DNA from: Spirochaetales bacterium
Lineage (GTDB): Bacteria; Spirochaetota; Spirochaetia; JAIPGG01
Direction: 5' to 3'
Length of the DNA: 32,781 nt
Assembly: GCA_021736255.1 (NCBI GenBank)
Contig: JAIPGG010000022.1
Location: 1 to 32,781, forward strand
Shown: positions 6,802 to 15,084 of the stretch, in pieces
Position numbering within the stretch: the first letter of the stretch is position 1
Layout of the letters: each line of letters starts with the position of its first letter
Program-made: the position numbers and the translations under genes
Notes under the pieces: generated by a model
Seen by the model: the letters and a program-made list of their open reading frames with translations, nothing else
What the model was told of the DNA's origin: nothing
Database searches by the model: none

Positions 6802-8314
6802 ACACACGAGTGTCTTCTTTTCCTATCTTTTCGCCGTGGGGTCTGCTCTTCTGGTCCTCGTGCTGATACAGTTTCTGGTCCTGAGTCTCGAATATCGATC
6901 ATCCATCGAACGCTGGGAAGAGAACCGGCTGCAGGAACTCGAGCAGACCGCCCACCGGATCCTTACCTCGGACTCTAACCCCCGCCTCCTTTCCCGGCTG
7001 CTTCCGGCGGATACTCCCGTGATTGTTTTCAATGAGGAAAAAGAGATCGTTGCCGCCACACCGGACATCGGCCGGCGGCGGACAGGAAAAATGCCTCTCT
7101 TATTCCCCCCCCGGAATCCCGGAGAAACCGGCGGCATAGGAAATATGGGCGGTATGGAAGAAATGATGGGTGAACAGATGCCGAAGGGTCCGGGCGGCAT
7201 GGGAATGGGAATGGGAATGGGTATGGGTATGGGTATTGGTATGGGCGAAAGCATGATGATTCCGAATTGGCCCTACCGACTCGAACCGGTTTATCGGGAA
7301 AACCAAGCGGGGGAATCACAGTCCGGCAAAGCCGGCGGCGGTGAACTGCTCGGCTATGTTTCCATACCTCAGGGAATGATTTTCCGGGACAGTGCCCAGT
7401 TCCGGCTTTTCGACTCGCTGCGCCGCTCCTTTTACCTGTCGATCGGCCTGTCACTTCTGATCGCAACAGGGTTTTCTTTTCTCCTCTCCCGCCGGCTCTC
7501 GAGAACAGCAAGACACGTGGCCTCCGGGATAGAGAAAATTGCTGCCGGCACAAGAGGTGGACAGGTTGAAGAAAACGGCCCCCGGGAAATAATGCAGATC
7601 GCACGATCCACCAATAAACTGAGTTCAGCCCTTCAAAGAGAAGAGGACCTCCGGAATCAGTGGGTCCAGGACATAGCTCATGACCTGCGAACCCCCGTCT
7701 CGGCAATGAAGGCTCAGTTCGAAGCCATGGCGGACGGCGTTCTTTCCATGAATCAAAAACGCCTTGCAGGGAATCTGCGGGAAATCGAGGGGCTCGAAAG
7801 AATGATCGCAGACCTTTTCGAGCTCATGAAGCTGGATGAACCTCGAATGGAGCTCGACCCTGAAAGAATTGATACCAAACACCTGCTTGAAAACCTGAAG
7901 GAGCGGTTTGCTCAGGCAGCCGAGAAGAAGAACGTGCGGTTCTCGGTCACCAACGCTTCGCCGGCACTTTTCGGGGATTATCGGCTTCTACTGCGGGCAC
8001 TCAGCAACCTTATCAACAACGCTCTCCACTATACCCCGGAGGGGGGAAGCATCGAAGTCAAAACGCAGCAAACAGACGATTGGGTTCTTTTTTCGGTACA
8101 CAATACCGGAAGTTACATCAGGCCGGATCAGCAAAAGCAGGTATTTGATCGATTATACCGCGGAGACAGCTCGCGAGGCACCGCCGGATCGGGCTTGGGG
8201 CTGCCGATCGCACAGAGGATTGCTGAGCTCCACGGAGGCCGTATCTCCCTAACCAGCAGCAGAGAGGAAGGCACGAGTTTTATTCTCCGTGTCCCTGCCG
8301 GCTCAACTACCTGA
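6794..8314 (+). CDS. Sensor histidine kinase with Met-rich periplasmic loop
   Basis: From ATG 6794 (inside the end of the regulator gene) the product has 506 residues. Membrane helices lie at about 6-31 and 212-232, with a periplasmic domain between. Residues 118-155 contain 14 methionines, including a run of Gly-Met dipeptides. The cytoplasmic part has a HAMP-like region, H-box AHDLRTP with His296, N-box NLINNALHYTPEGG, F-box FDRLYRG and G2 box GSGLGLPIAQRIAELHGG. The G1 box reads HNTGSYI instead of DTGxGI, a variation known in some active kinases. Met-rich periplasmic segments often bind Cu(I) or Ag(I), so metal sensing is a reasonable inference, although no metal-export gene is adjacent. 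Its stop overlaps the convergent Mut7-C gene by 12 bases. Confidence 0.9.
   Translation: MFKHTSVFFSYLFAVGSALLVLVLIQFLVLSLEYRSSIERWEENRLQELEQTAHRILTSDSNPRLLSRLLPADTPVIVFNEEKEIVAATPDIGRRRTGKMPLLFPPRNPGETGGIGNMGGMEEMMGEQMPKGPGGMGMGMGMGMGMGIGMGESMMIPNWPYRLEPVYRENQAGESQSGKAGGGELLGYVSIPQGMIFRDSAQFRLFDSLRRSFYLSIGLSLLIATGFSFLLSRRLSRTARHVASGIEKIAAGTRGGQVEENGPREIMQIARSTNKLSSALQREEDLRNQWVQDIAHDLRTPVSAMKAQFEAMADGVLSMNQKRLAGNLREIEGLERMIADLFELMKLDEPRMELDPERIDTKHLLENLKERFAQAAEKKNVRFSVTNASPALFGDYRLLLRALSNLINNALHYTPEGGSIEVKTQQTDDWVLFSVHNTGSYIRPDQQKQVFDRLYRGDSSRGTAGSGLGLPIAQRIAELHGGRISLTSSREEGTSFILRVPAGSTT
7199..7246 (+). repeat. Eight-unit hexamer tandem repeat (Met-Gly codons)
   Basis: Units are ATGGGA three times, ATGGGT three times, ATTGGT once and ATGGGC once, in frame with the kinase. 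Each unit encodes Met-Gly or Ile-Gly. Unit-number change by slippage would keep the reading frame. Confidence 0.95.
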
Positions 8315-9154
8315 CTGCTGGTCGCAAACCTGTCGAGCCTGCCGGACCACCCTTTCAAGACGGGAAAAATGAGCCCCTCTCCAGTAAATCCTGCCGCAGT
8401 CCCGGCAGAGAAAAAAACGCTCGCAGCTTTTCAGGGTACCCGCTTTAACACGTTCCTGCACCTTCTCCTTTGCCACGGGCTCCAAAATTCCGTTGCAGTG
8501 AGGACATCGGGTAAAGGGCGAAAGGTTCTTGCATAGATCGAACCGTCGCAGCACCTCTTCCATCTGCCGGTATGGATCCTGGCTTCTGAGCCAATAGCCC
8601 CGCTTCACCTCCGAGCGCTTCAAAAGTCCCACATCCCGGGTTAGGACGATCCGCCCGGTCCTGCTGCTGATTTCGGCAATCCTTTGGTCCGGGAAGTTCC
8701 GTTCGTAGTGCACATCCAATCCGAGAATCCTCAGAAGTCTGGCGAGCTTGCCCAAATGGCAGTCCAGCACGAAGGAGAGACGGCGCAGGGGCTTTTCCCG
8801 CACCTCCGAGGTGCCGCTGATGTCGAAGCTTTCGAAGACCGGATACACGGCTACCCGTTCACCTCCTGAAAGCCTCCTGCTGAAGGAGACCGGTTTTCCG
8901 TCTACTAGGATGAGATCGACCTCGGTATGTGGAATGCCGGCTGATTCAATACAGTCCTTGACCGCAGGGGTTCCCCGGAAACAACAGGAGAAGCCCTGAA
9001 ACCGTTTCTCCGGAGGAAGAAAATCGTTGAGTTCCTGGTAGCAGCGCATCAGAATGCAATGCTCTACCGGGGCGTGGGGATCGTCTGCATCCTGTCGGCA
9101 GGAGCGCTTTTGCGAGGAAGCATCTTCTGATTCAGCTGCTGCGTTTTCGTCCAT
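8303..9154 (-). CDS. Ubiquitin-like/Mut7-C PIN-fold RNase protein
   Basis: A 283-residue protein. After a polar N-terminal tail, residues about 36-115 resemble the Mut7-C ubiquitin-like domain (beta-grasp; MRCYQELNDFLPPEKRF to GGERVAVYPVFES). The C-terminal Mut7-C domain follows: SFVLDCHLGKLARLLRILG with the first acidic residue of the PIN fold, RTGRIVLTRDVGLLKR with the second, and a zinc ribbon CPHCN...CRDCGR. The family is thought to be a ribonuclease; substrates in bacteria are unknown. Its ATG overlaps the end of parC by 23 bases, suggesting co-transcription with topoisomerase IV, but a functional tie is not established. The 3' end overlaps the convergent kinase. Confidence 0.8.
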   Translation of the reverse strand: MDENAAAESEDASSQKRSCRQDADDPHAPVEHCILMRCYQELNDFLPPEKRFQGFSCCFRGTPAVKDCIESAGIPHTEVDLILVDGKPVSFSRRLSGGERVAVYPVFESFDISGTSEVREKPLRRLSFVLDCHLGKLARLLRILGLDVHYERNFPDQRIAEISSRTGRIVLTRDVGLLKRSEVKRGYWLRSQDPYRQMEEVLRRFDLCKNLSPFTRCPHCNGILEPVAKEKVQERVKAGTLKSCERFFLCRDCGRIYWRGAHFSRLERVVRQARQVCDQQSGS

Positions 9155-11114
9155 TGCCGGATTTCTTGTTGTTCTTGGCCCCTTTCCCGTTATTCCCGTT
9201 TTGGGTCTTCCGCTTGAACCGGCCCGAGGTGATCTCTTTCCCGCTCACCCGCACACCGGCAGCCTGCAGTCCCTTTACCAGAAAATCCTCGAGATCGAAG
9301 CTCTCCTCCACCACACGCATTCTCGGCTTCTTTTTATACTTCAGATAGATTTCCATCCCGGAAGCGCGCTCGGTAAAATCGAGAACCGTTACTCCCTCGG
9401 GAACCAGGGAATAACCCCGGCCGATGATGAACTTATCAATTACCGTTCTTTTAATAAATGCGATATTTGATTTGTCTTTATAGAGCACCGACAGAACCTT
9501 TTTGGACAGCTCGTCCTTTTCGGCAAGGGAGCAGTAGAGCATACCCCGGTCGACAAAGAGCTTCTCCGGTACATCAAAAACCGAATAGGCCCCGCTTTTC
9601 CGAATAACGAGAACCCGGTCGTAGGGGGAAACCCGGAAGAGGACCTTGCCCCCGCTGACGCCGTAGCCGATATAGCCGTTCTTTTCGTCGTAGCGCAGTT
9701 CGAGATCCCTCTCTACGACTTCCCGAAAATCCACCCGTTCGAAACTGGTTATTTTCGTCCGGCGCTCCGCATGAGCGGTGTAGCGTTTCCGGAGATCGTT
9801 GAGGTAATCGACAGCGTAGGTGTTTGTGTCGGAGAGGTACTCCTTGACCTTCTTGAGGCGGTCGTTGATCTCGCGCACTTCCTTCTTGTTCTTCTCCATA
9901 TCGTAGCGGGAAATTCTGCGGATCGGGATCTGCAAGAGGCGTTCTACATCCTCCTCGGAAACCTTCCTTCGTATCTGGTTTTTGAAGGGCTCGAAACCGT
10001 CGATTACCGCCTGGTGAACATCCTCCTGGGTTTTCATCTCTTCGATAGACTTGTAGATCCGTTCCTCGATGAAGATTCGTTCGAGGGTCCGAGCGTGCAG
10101 ACGATCATTGAGTTTTTTCTGCTCGAGCTCGAGCTCGGCGGTAAGCACATCCACCAGATGAACGGCATGATACTTGATCACCTCGGGTATGGTCATCGGC
10201 ACGGGTTTCTCTCCCTGGATTACCAAGAGGTTTACTGAAATGGAAACCTCGCAATCGGTGAAGGCAAAGAGCGCATCCACCACATCCTGGGTGTAGACGT
10301 TCCGTGGCAGGCGAATCTCTATCTCCACGTCTTCGGTGGTGTAATCGGTAATCGAGGCTATCTTGACCTTGCCCTTTTTTGCAGCCCCCTCGATAGAAGA
10401 AATAATACTTTCGGTGGTCGTCCCGTAGGGGATCTCCCGGATCACGATTCGTTTGGGGTCCGAGGTATCGAGCCGGGCCCGTACCAAAACCTTTCCCATG
10501 CCCTCCTGATAATCCGAAACGTCCGCCAACCCGCCGCCGGGAAAATCGGGATAGAGTCGGTAGCCACGGCCCTCCAGTTCGGCCGTAAGAGCCTCGAGCA
10601 CCTCGTCGATGTTGTGCGGAAGAATCCTCGTGGACATGCCTACGGCGATCCCTTCCGATCCCTGCACCAAAACAACCGGTATCTTCGCCGGAAAAACAAC
10701 CGGTTCCATCTTCCGGCCGTCGTAAGCCGCCTCATACTCGGTAATCTCGGGATGATAGAGTATTTCTTTGGCGAAGGGGGTAACACGGCACTCGATATAC
10801 CGGGCAGCCGAGGCCTCGTCACCGGTCAGAATGTTGCCGAAGTTTCCCTGCCGGTCGATGAAGTATTCCTTGTTGGCAAGGACTACCAGCGCCGAATAGA
10901 TGGATGCATCTCCATGGGGATGATACTGCATGACATGACCTACGACGTTTGCCACCTTGTGGAATTTCCCGTCGTCCATATCAAACAGAGCGTGGAGAAT
11001 GCGGCGTTGTACCGGTTTCATCCCGTCATCGATATGGGGTATGGCCCGGTCCTTGATCACATACGAGGCATATTCAATAAAGTTCGTCTGATAGAGTTTT
11101 TCTACATAAGCCAT
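9132..11114 (-). CDS. parC: DNA topoisomerase IV subunit A
   Basis: A 660-residue type IIA topoisomerase A subunit. The catalytic tyrosine is Tyr106 in SAARYIECRV, within the winged-helix domain; the quinolone-pocket motif reads YHPHGDASIYSA at about 64-75, with Ala70 and Ser74 at the positions of E. coli GyrA Ser83 and Asp87. The tower and coiled-coil regions follow. The C-terminal part is much shorter than a GyrA beta-pinwheel and ends in a Lys/Asn/Gly-rich basic tail, favouring a decatenase (ParC) over gyrase. It acts with the ParE-like subunit encoded 20 bases upstream; start ATG 11114 has a GGAG site at some distance. Confidence 0.9.
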   Translation of the reverse strand: MAYVEKLYQTNFIEYASYVIKDRAIPHIDDGMKPVQRRILHALFDMDDGKFHKVANVVGHVMQYHPHGDASIYSALVVLANKEYFIDRQGNFGNILTGDEASAARYIECRVTPFAKEILYHPEITEYEAAYDGRKMEPVVFPAKIPVVLVQGSEGIAVGMSTRILPHNIDEVLEALTAELEGRGYRLYPDFPGGGLADVSDYQEGMGKVLVRARLDTSDPKRIVIREIPYGTTTESIISSIEGAAKKGKVKIASITDYTTEDVEIEIRLPRNVYTQDVVDALFAFTDCEVSISVNLLVIQGEKPVPMTIPEVIKYHAVHLVDVLTAELELEQKKLNDRLHARTLERIFIEERIYKSIEEMKTQEDVHQAVIDGFEPFKNQIRRKVSEEDVERLLQIPIRRISRYDMEKNKKEVREINDRLKKVKEYLSDTNTYAVDYLNDLRKRYTAHAERRTKITSFERVDFREVVERDLELRYDEKNGYIGYGVSGGKVLFRVSPYDRVLVIRKSGAYSVFDVPEKLFVDRGMLYCSLAEKDELSKKVLSVLYKDKSNIAFIKRTVIDKFIIGRGYSLVPEGVTVLDFTERASGMEIYLKYKKKPRMRVVEESFDLEDFLVKGLQAAGVRVSGKEITSGRFKRKTQNGNNGKGAKNNKKSGNGRKRSS

Positions 11115-11134
11115 GTATCAACGCTTCTCCATAT

Positions 11135-12979
11135 CTATATCAGATTCTCCATAATAAACGCCCGCCGTTCAGGAGAGTTCTTGCCCATGTAAAACTCCAT
11201 GGTGCCGGGGATACTCTTGAGGGTCTTTACATTCACCGGCAGGAGCCGGATATCCTCCCCGATAAACTGCCCGAATTCCTTGGGTGATATCTCGCCCAGC
11301 CCTTTGAAGCGGGTCACCTCCGGCTGGGAGATCTCTTTTTCCGCCTGTACGCGTTCTTTCGGGGTGTAACAGTAACGGGTGTGCTTTTTGTTCCGCACAC
11401 GAAAGAGGGGAGTCTCGAGGATAAAAACCCTGCCGGCAACCACCAGCTCCTCGAAATAATTAAGAAAAAAGGTGAGAAGCAGGTTTCTGATATGGAAACC
11501 GTCGTAGTCGGCATCCGTGGCAATTACTATCCTGGCATACCGCAGCCCCTCCACTCCCTCTTCGATCCCGAGGGCCTGCATCATGTTGTACAGCTCTTCG
11601 TTCCGGTAGAGAGCGGCCCTGCTCCTCCCGAAAACGTTCTGCGGTTTTCCACGGAGTGAAAAAACAGCCTGGGTGTAGACGTCCCGGGAAGAAACGATAG
11701 AGCCCGAGGCTGACTGTCCCTCGGTAAGGAAGATAGTGGACTGGTCTCCCTTCTTTGCATCACCGAGATGATATTTGCAGTCCTTCAGGTTGGGAATATT
11801 GAGGGCGATCTTCTTGGCTTTTTCCCTTGCTTCCTTTTTGACTGCATTGAGTTCCTTGCGCAGGGACTCGTTGTTCTTGATCTTTTCCTCGAGCCGCCGG
11901 GCCGCCTGATTGTTCTTGTGGAGAAAATCGACCACCCCCGACTTGACCTCCTGAACGATCCAGCTGCGGATCTCGGTATTGCCGAGTTTGTTTTTGGTTT
12001 GGCTCTCGAAGACCGGATTCTGCAGCTTTATCGAGATAGCGCCGGCGATTCCCTCCCGTACATCATGACCGGCATAACTGCTCTTGAAAAACTCATTCAC
12101 GCCTTTCAAGATGCCTTCCCGGAATGCGCTTTGGTGGGTTCCCCCGTCGCTGGTAAACTGCCCGTTTACAAAGGAGAAATAGGTCTCTCCGTAGTTTCGG
12201 GTGTGCGTAAAGGCAAACTCCAGCCTGTCTGCCCTCTGAAATGCCAAGTCGTAGACCGTATCTTCTCCGACCTCACGGTAAAGCAGATCGTACAGTCCGT
12301 GTTCGGAGCGGAATTTCTTCTTTCCCAGGTACAGGCTGAGCCTTGAATTGAGATAGGCATAATTCCACAGCCGCTCTTCGAGAAAATCCTGGTTGAAAGC
12401 ATAATCCCCGAATATCTCCCGGTCCGGGCGAAACTCGATATAGGTACCGTCTTTTTCCTCTTTCGCCTTTCCGCTCCGTTCCTTCTGGAGTTCCCCCCTG
12501 CTGAAAACCGCTTCCTGGTAGCGGCCGTCCCGTACGGCGACTACCCGGAAGTGTTCCGAAAGAGCGTTTACCGCCTTCGTTCCCACTCCGTTGAGGCCTA
12601 CACTGAACTGAAACACCTCGTCGTTGTACTTGGCGCCGGTGTTGATCACCGAAACACACTCGAGCACCTTCCCGAGAGGAATCCCCCTTCCGAAGTCCCT
12701 GACTTTAACCAGATCATCCTGGATGCTGACCCGTATTGACGACCCGTACCCCATGATGTATTCATCGACACTGTTGTCGATCACCTCTTTTAAAAGGATG
12801 TAGATACCGTCGTCCGGATTCGAACCGTCACCGAGCCTGCCTATGTACATGCCGGTCCGCAAACGGATGTGCTCGAGGGAACTGAGCGTGGTTATTTTGC
12901 TCTCATCGTAGGTATGAGCTGAACCGGAGGCCTTCTTCTTCCGGTTTGATGTCTTTTGAGATGCACCTTGGCTCGCCAT
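11135..12979 (-). CDS. parE: DNA topoisomerase IV subunit B
   Basis: A 614-residue ATPase subunit. The N-terminal GHKL domain contains LRTGMYIGRLG, the N-box EVIDNSVDEYIMG, DFGRGIP and the ATP lid GLNGVGTKAVNALS. The Toprim domain has the catalytic Glu420 in EGQSASG, where most GyrB/ParE enzymes have EGDSAxG, and the metal-binding DADYDG. TRFKGLGEIS near the C-terminus is conserved. It lacks the GyrB insert and pairs with ParC downstream to decatenate chromosomes. A 40-residue basic, Ser/Lys-rich N-terminal extension precedes the core. GAGGAC upstream of ATG 12979 is the probable ribosome site. The promoter region is bracketed by a 16-bp inverted repeat. Confidence 0.92.
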   Translation of the reverse strand: MASQGASQKTSNRKKKASGSAHTYDESKITTLSSLEHIRLRTGMYIGRLGDGSNPDDGIYILLKEVIDNSVDEYIMGYGSSIRVSIQDDLVKVRDFGRGIPLGKVLECVSVINTGAKYNDEVFQFSVGLNGVGTKAVNALSEHFRVVAVRDGRYQEAVFSRGELQKERSGKAKEEKDGTYIEFRPDREIFGDYAFNQDFLEERLWNYAYLNSRLSLYLGKKKFRSEHGLYDLLYREVGEDTVYDLAFQRADRLEFAFTHTRNYGETYFSFVNGQFTSDGGTHQSAFREGILKGVNEFFKSSYAGHDVREGIAGAISIKLQNPVFESQTKNKLGNTEIRSWIVQEVKSGVVDFLHKNNQAARRLEEKIKNNESLRKELNAVKKEAREKAKKIALNIPNLKDCKYHLGDAKKGDQSTIFLTEGQSASGSIVSSRDVYTQAVFSLRGKPQNVFGRSRAALYRNEELYNMMQALGIEEGVEGLRYARIVIATDADYDGFHIRNLLLTFFLNYFEELVVAGRVFILETPLFRVRNKKHTRYCYTPKERVQAEKEISQPEVTRFKGLGEISPKEFGQFIGEDIRLLPVNVKTLKSIPGTMEFYMGKNSPERRAFIMENLI

Positions 12980-13008
12980 GTGCCGTCCTCTTCGGGAATT
13001 GTTATTAG

Positions 13009-13108
13009 TGGTTCAAAGCTTGTGTAAAAAATAGAGAGTGGTGGAATATACCCTCTTGAGTCCTCGAAAAAAACCGCCGAGCCGACTGTTTCCACAAGCT
13101 TTGAACCA
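13009..13108 (-). promoter_or_regulatory. 16-bp inverted-repeat pair around the parE promoter region
   Basis: TGGTTCAAAGCTTGTG at 13009-13024 is the exact reverse complement of CACAAGCTTTGAACCA at 13093-13108. The centres are 84 bases apart. Between and over the arms lie promoter-like elements for parE: TATATT (plus AATATA, 13045-13050) in the interval, and TTTACA (plus TGTAAA, 13023-13028) touching the proximal arm, with TAATAA (plus 13002-13007) beyond it. The repeat is certain; the role as paired operators is inference. Confidence 0.7.
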
Positions 13109-13156
13109 GTTAGAAAATCTTCCCCCCAGGGTATCCGATTTTCGGCGTACGGACAA

Positions 13157-13181
13157 GCTATCGAGCACGAAAGTGCTCAGC
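13157..13181. other. Hairpin with GAAA tetraloop between kdgK-like gene and parE
   Basis: GAGCAC-GAAA-GTGCTC (13163-13178) is a perfect six-base stem, extended by GCT/AGC (13157-13159 with 13179-13181) across a three-base bulge. It follows the sugar-kinase stop codon by about 22 bases on the minus strand, but no T run follows on either strand, so it is not a standard terminator. Confidence 0.5.
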
Positions 13182-13203
13182 GACACCCAGTGCCCGGCGC
13201 CGC

Positions 13204-14307
13204 TTACCGGTCGATGCGGGCCGTCCCTCCCTCTTCGGCGAGCTTTCGAACCTCTTCCAGGCCGGCCATACTGGTATCTCCGGGAGTGGTCATGGCCAGT
13301 GCCCCATGAGCCGCGCCATAGTCGACTGCCCTTCGGGCACCCATCCCCGTGAGGTACGCATAGATCATTCCCGAGGCGAAGCTGTCGCCTCCTCCTACCC
13401 GGTCATAGACCTCGAGACCGGGCCTCTCGGCGGCCTGATAGAAAACCCCGTCCTCCCAGAGAATTGCTCCCCAGTCATTCCGGTTTGCAGAAATGACCTT
13501 TCGGAGGGTTGTCGCTATTACCCGGAAATTCGGATAGAGAGAGACCGCTTTGTCAATCATCCGGCGATAAGAATCGAGGGGGAGTTTATCAAAATCCGAA
13601 CCGGTCCCTTCGACCGGCAAACCCAGGGCAGCGGTAAAATCCTCTTCGTTTCCAATTATTACATCAAGATAGGGGGCAAGCCGCCGGTTTACTTCGATTG
13701 CCCGCTCATGCCCGCCCACCTGTTTCCACAGAGACGGGCGGTAATTCAAATCGTAGGAAATTACGATGCCACGGTTCCGGGCGGCCGCAAAGGCCTCTTC
13801 TATTACCGCAGGGGTTGTCTCCGACAGAGCGGCAAATATTCCACCAGTGTGAAGCCACCTCACGCCGCTTTCATCGAAGAGAGCCTCCCAATCCACATCG
13901 CCAGGCTTCATTGCGGCGGCAGCAGAATGGCCGCGGTCATAGATTCCCCGAGCGCCGCGGAGGCCGAAGCCCCGTTCGGTGAAGTTGAGACCGTTCCTCG
14001 TCTGTCTGCCTACCCCGTCGAAGGGCAGCCAGGAAATCCAACCGGTATCGACCCCGCCCTGCAGTATACAGTCCTCGATGAGTCTTCCGATATCGTTGTC
14101 TACCAGAGCGGTGACCGCCGCCGTCTTCAGTCCGAAACAGCGCCGGAGGGCACGGGCCACATTGTACTCGCCGCCCCCTTCCCAGACCCGAAAATTCCTG
14201 GCGGTTCGAACTCGTTCATCCCCCGGATCGAACCTGAGCATGATCTCACCAAGGGAAACCAGATCAAAACCGCCCGCTTTCGGTCCAGGGACCTGCAATG
14301 ATGCCAT
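13204..14307 (-). CDS. PfkB-family sugar kinase, KDG-kinase-like
   Basis: From ATG 14307 the product has 367 residues; this start follows a strong AAGGAGG by four bases, whereas the open frame begins further upstream at 14334. The ribokinase fold starts with FDLVSLGEIMLRFDPG, has the substrate-site segment WEGGGEYNVARALRRCFG, and ends with the anion hole and catalytic base in DRVGGGDSFASG. Overall pattern is nearest to 2-dehydro-3-deoxygluconate kinase, which phosphorylates KDG before aldol cleavage to pyruvate and glyceraldehyde 3-phosphate. No aldolase or uronate gene is beside it, so the exact sugar is uncertain. It follows the FeoC-like gene by 43 bases on the same strand. Confidence 0.8.
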   Translation of the reverse strand: MASLQVPGPKAGGFDLVSLGEIMLRFDPGDERVRTARNFRVWEGGGEYNVARALRRCFGLKTAAVTALVDNDIGRLIEDCILQGGVDTGWISWLPFDGVGRQTRNGLNFTERGFGLRGARGIYDRGHSAAAAMKPGDVDWEALFDESGVRWLHTGGIFAALSETTPAVIEEAFAAARNRGIVISYDLNYRPSLWKQVGGHERAIEVNRRLAPYLDVIIGNEEDFTAALGLPVEGTGSDFDKLPLDSYRRMIDKAVSLYPNFRVIATTLRKVISANRNDWGAILWEDGVFYQAAERPGLEVYDRVGGGDSFASGMIYAYLTGMGARRAVDYGAAHGALAMTTPGDTSMAGLEEVRKLAEEGGTARIDR

Positions 14308-14350
14308 ACCTCCTCCTTTTCCCGCATTACCCAAGGCAAACCGGCCCGGT

Positions 14351-14611
14351 CTATTGAAGCAAAGCCTTTCCCTTTTCCGTTATGGTCCAAAGGGTATCCG
14401 GAGCATTGAGAGGAATAGTACAACCCATCTTGCAGCCGGAACAGCTCGATGCGGCCTGACATCCCGGGCTCAAGCGGGCGACATATCCCCGCTGCTCGAG
14501 ATCCATCAGCATCTGCTCCACCATTCCGCGGCTGGTACCGATTGCTTCAGCCATGGTTCTGTAAGAGGCTACATTTCCTTTTTGCAGTTCACCTAAGAGT
14601 GCACGTATCAT
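14351..14611 (-). CDS. FeoC-like winged-helix protein with Cys cluster
   Basis: An 86-residue protein from ATG 14611, which has AAGGA six bases upstream (an in-frame GTG at 14641 is less likely). It starts with MIRALLGELQKGNVASYRTM and the helix-turn-helix IGTSRGMVEQMLMDLEQRGYV, the FeoC winged-helix pattern. A cysteine-rich wing follows (CQAASSCSGCKMGC), with five cysteines that could hold an Fe-S cluster as in FeoC. It ends with a winged-helix strand WTITEKGKALL. Its place beside feoB and a NifX-like gene supports a role in ferrous iron uptake control. Whether it acts on transcription or on FeoB stability cannot be decided. Confidence 0.75.
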   Translation of the reverse strand: MIRALLGELQKGNVASYRTMAEAIGTSRGMVEQMLMDLEQRGYVARLSPGCQAASSCSGCKMGCTIPLNAPDTLWTITEKGKALLQ

Positions 14612-14679
14612 TTCTATCCTTGACCTAATCCAGTGTACCACTCACAATGAAGATAAACAAATTCGTTAGGAGTTACTCT

Positions 14680-15084
14680 ATGGAACTTACCGTTGCTATT
14701 GCATCCGACGATGGGACAAATCTCATAAAGCGGCATTTCGGGGAAGCCGAAGAGTATCAGATTTATCGTCTGTACGAAGGACACCTCTCCTTCCAGGAAA
14801 CCATCACCAACACCACCGAGGAAGAAAGCGAAAACGAGGAACACAAACATGGGGACCCGAAAAAGGCAAAAAACGTCGGCAGCCTCATGAAAGCAAAAAA
14901 TGTACAGGTCCTGGTCTCCCGGCAATTCGGCAGAAATATCAAGCGCATGGTAAAAGAGTTTGTTCCCGTTATCGTCCGCTGTAAAACAGTCGATGATGCT
15001 CAGACGCTAGTCGTAAATGCAAAAAAGGATATTGAAGCTGCCTACGAGGCAGGAGAAAAGCGGAAACACCTCGTCCTCAAGTAA
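14680..15084 (+). CDS. NifX/NifB-type Fe-Mo cofactor-binding-like protein
   Basis: The 134-residue product, from ATG 14680 with TAGGAG upstream, has the dinitrogenase iron-molybdenum cofactor fold: start ELTVAIASDDG, then HFGEAEEYQIYRL, a short acidic His/Glu insert (about 45-58: EEESENEEHKHGD) and a C-terminal half with VQVLVSRQFGRNI. Relatives in nif clusters carry FeMo-co precursors, but many stand-alone members occur in anaerobes without nitrogenase, and no nif gene is visible here. Located divergent from the FeoC-like gene and convergent with feoB (8-base overlap), it may bind iron or Fe-S species; this is inference. Confidence 0.75.
   Translation: MELTVAIASDDGTNLIKRHFGEAEEYQIYRLYEGHLSFQETITNTTEEESENEEHKHGDPKKAKNVGSLMKAKNVQVLVSRQFGRNIKRMVKEFVPVIVRCKTVDDAQTLVVNAKKDIEAAYEAGEKRKHLVLK

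Noticed and set aside
7029-7706. Minus-strand frames with His-Thr/His-Ser or Pro-Tyr/Pro-Phe repeats
   Set aside because: They are the reverse reading of the Met-Gly hexamer repeat in the kinase gene and have no independent coding signs.
12815-12830. GGATTCGAACC, resembling a tRNA T-arm on the minus strand
   Set aside because: It lies inside conserved parE sequence (DGSNPDDG) and no acceptor, D or anticodon arms flank it.
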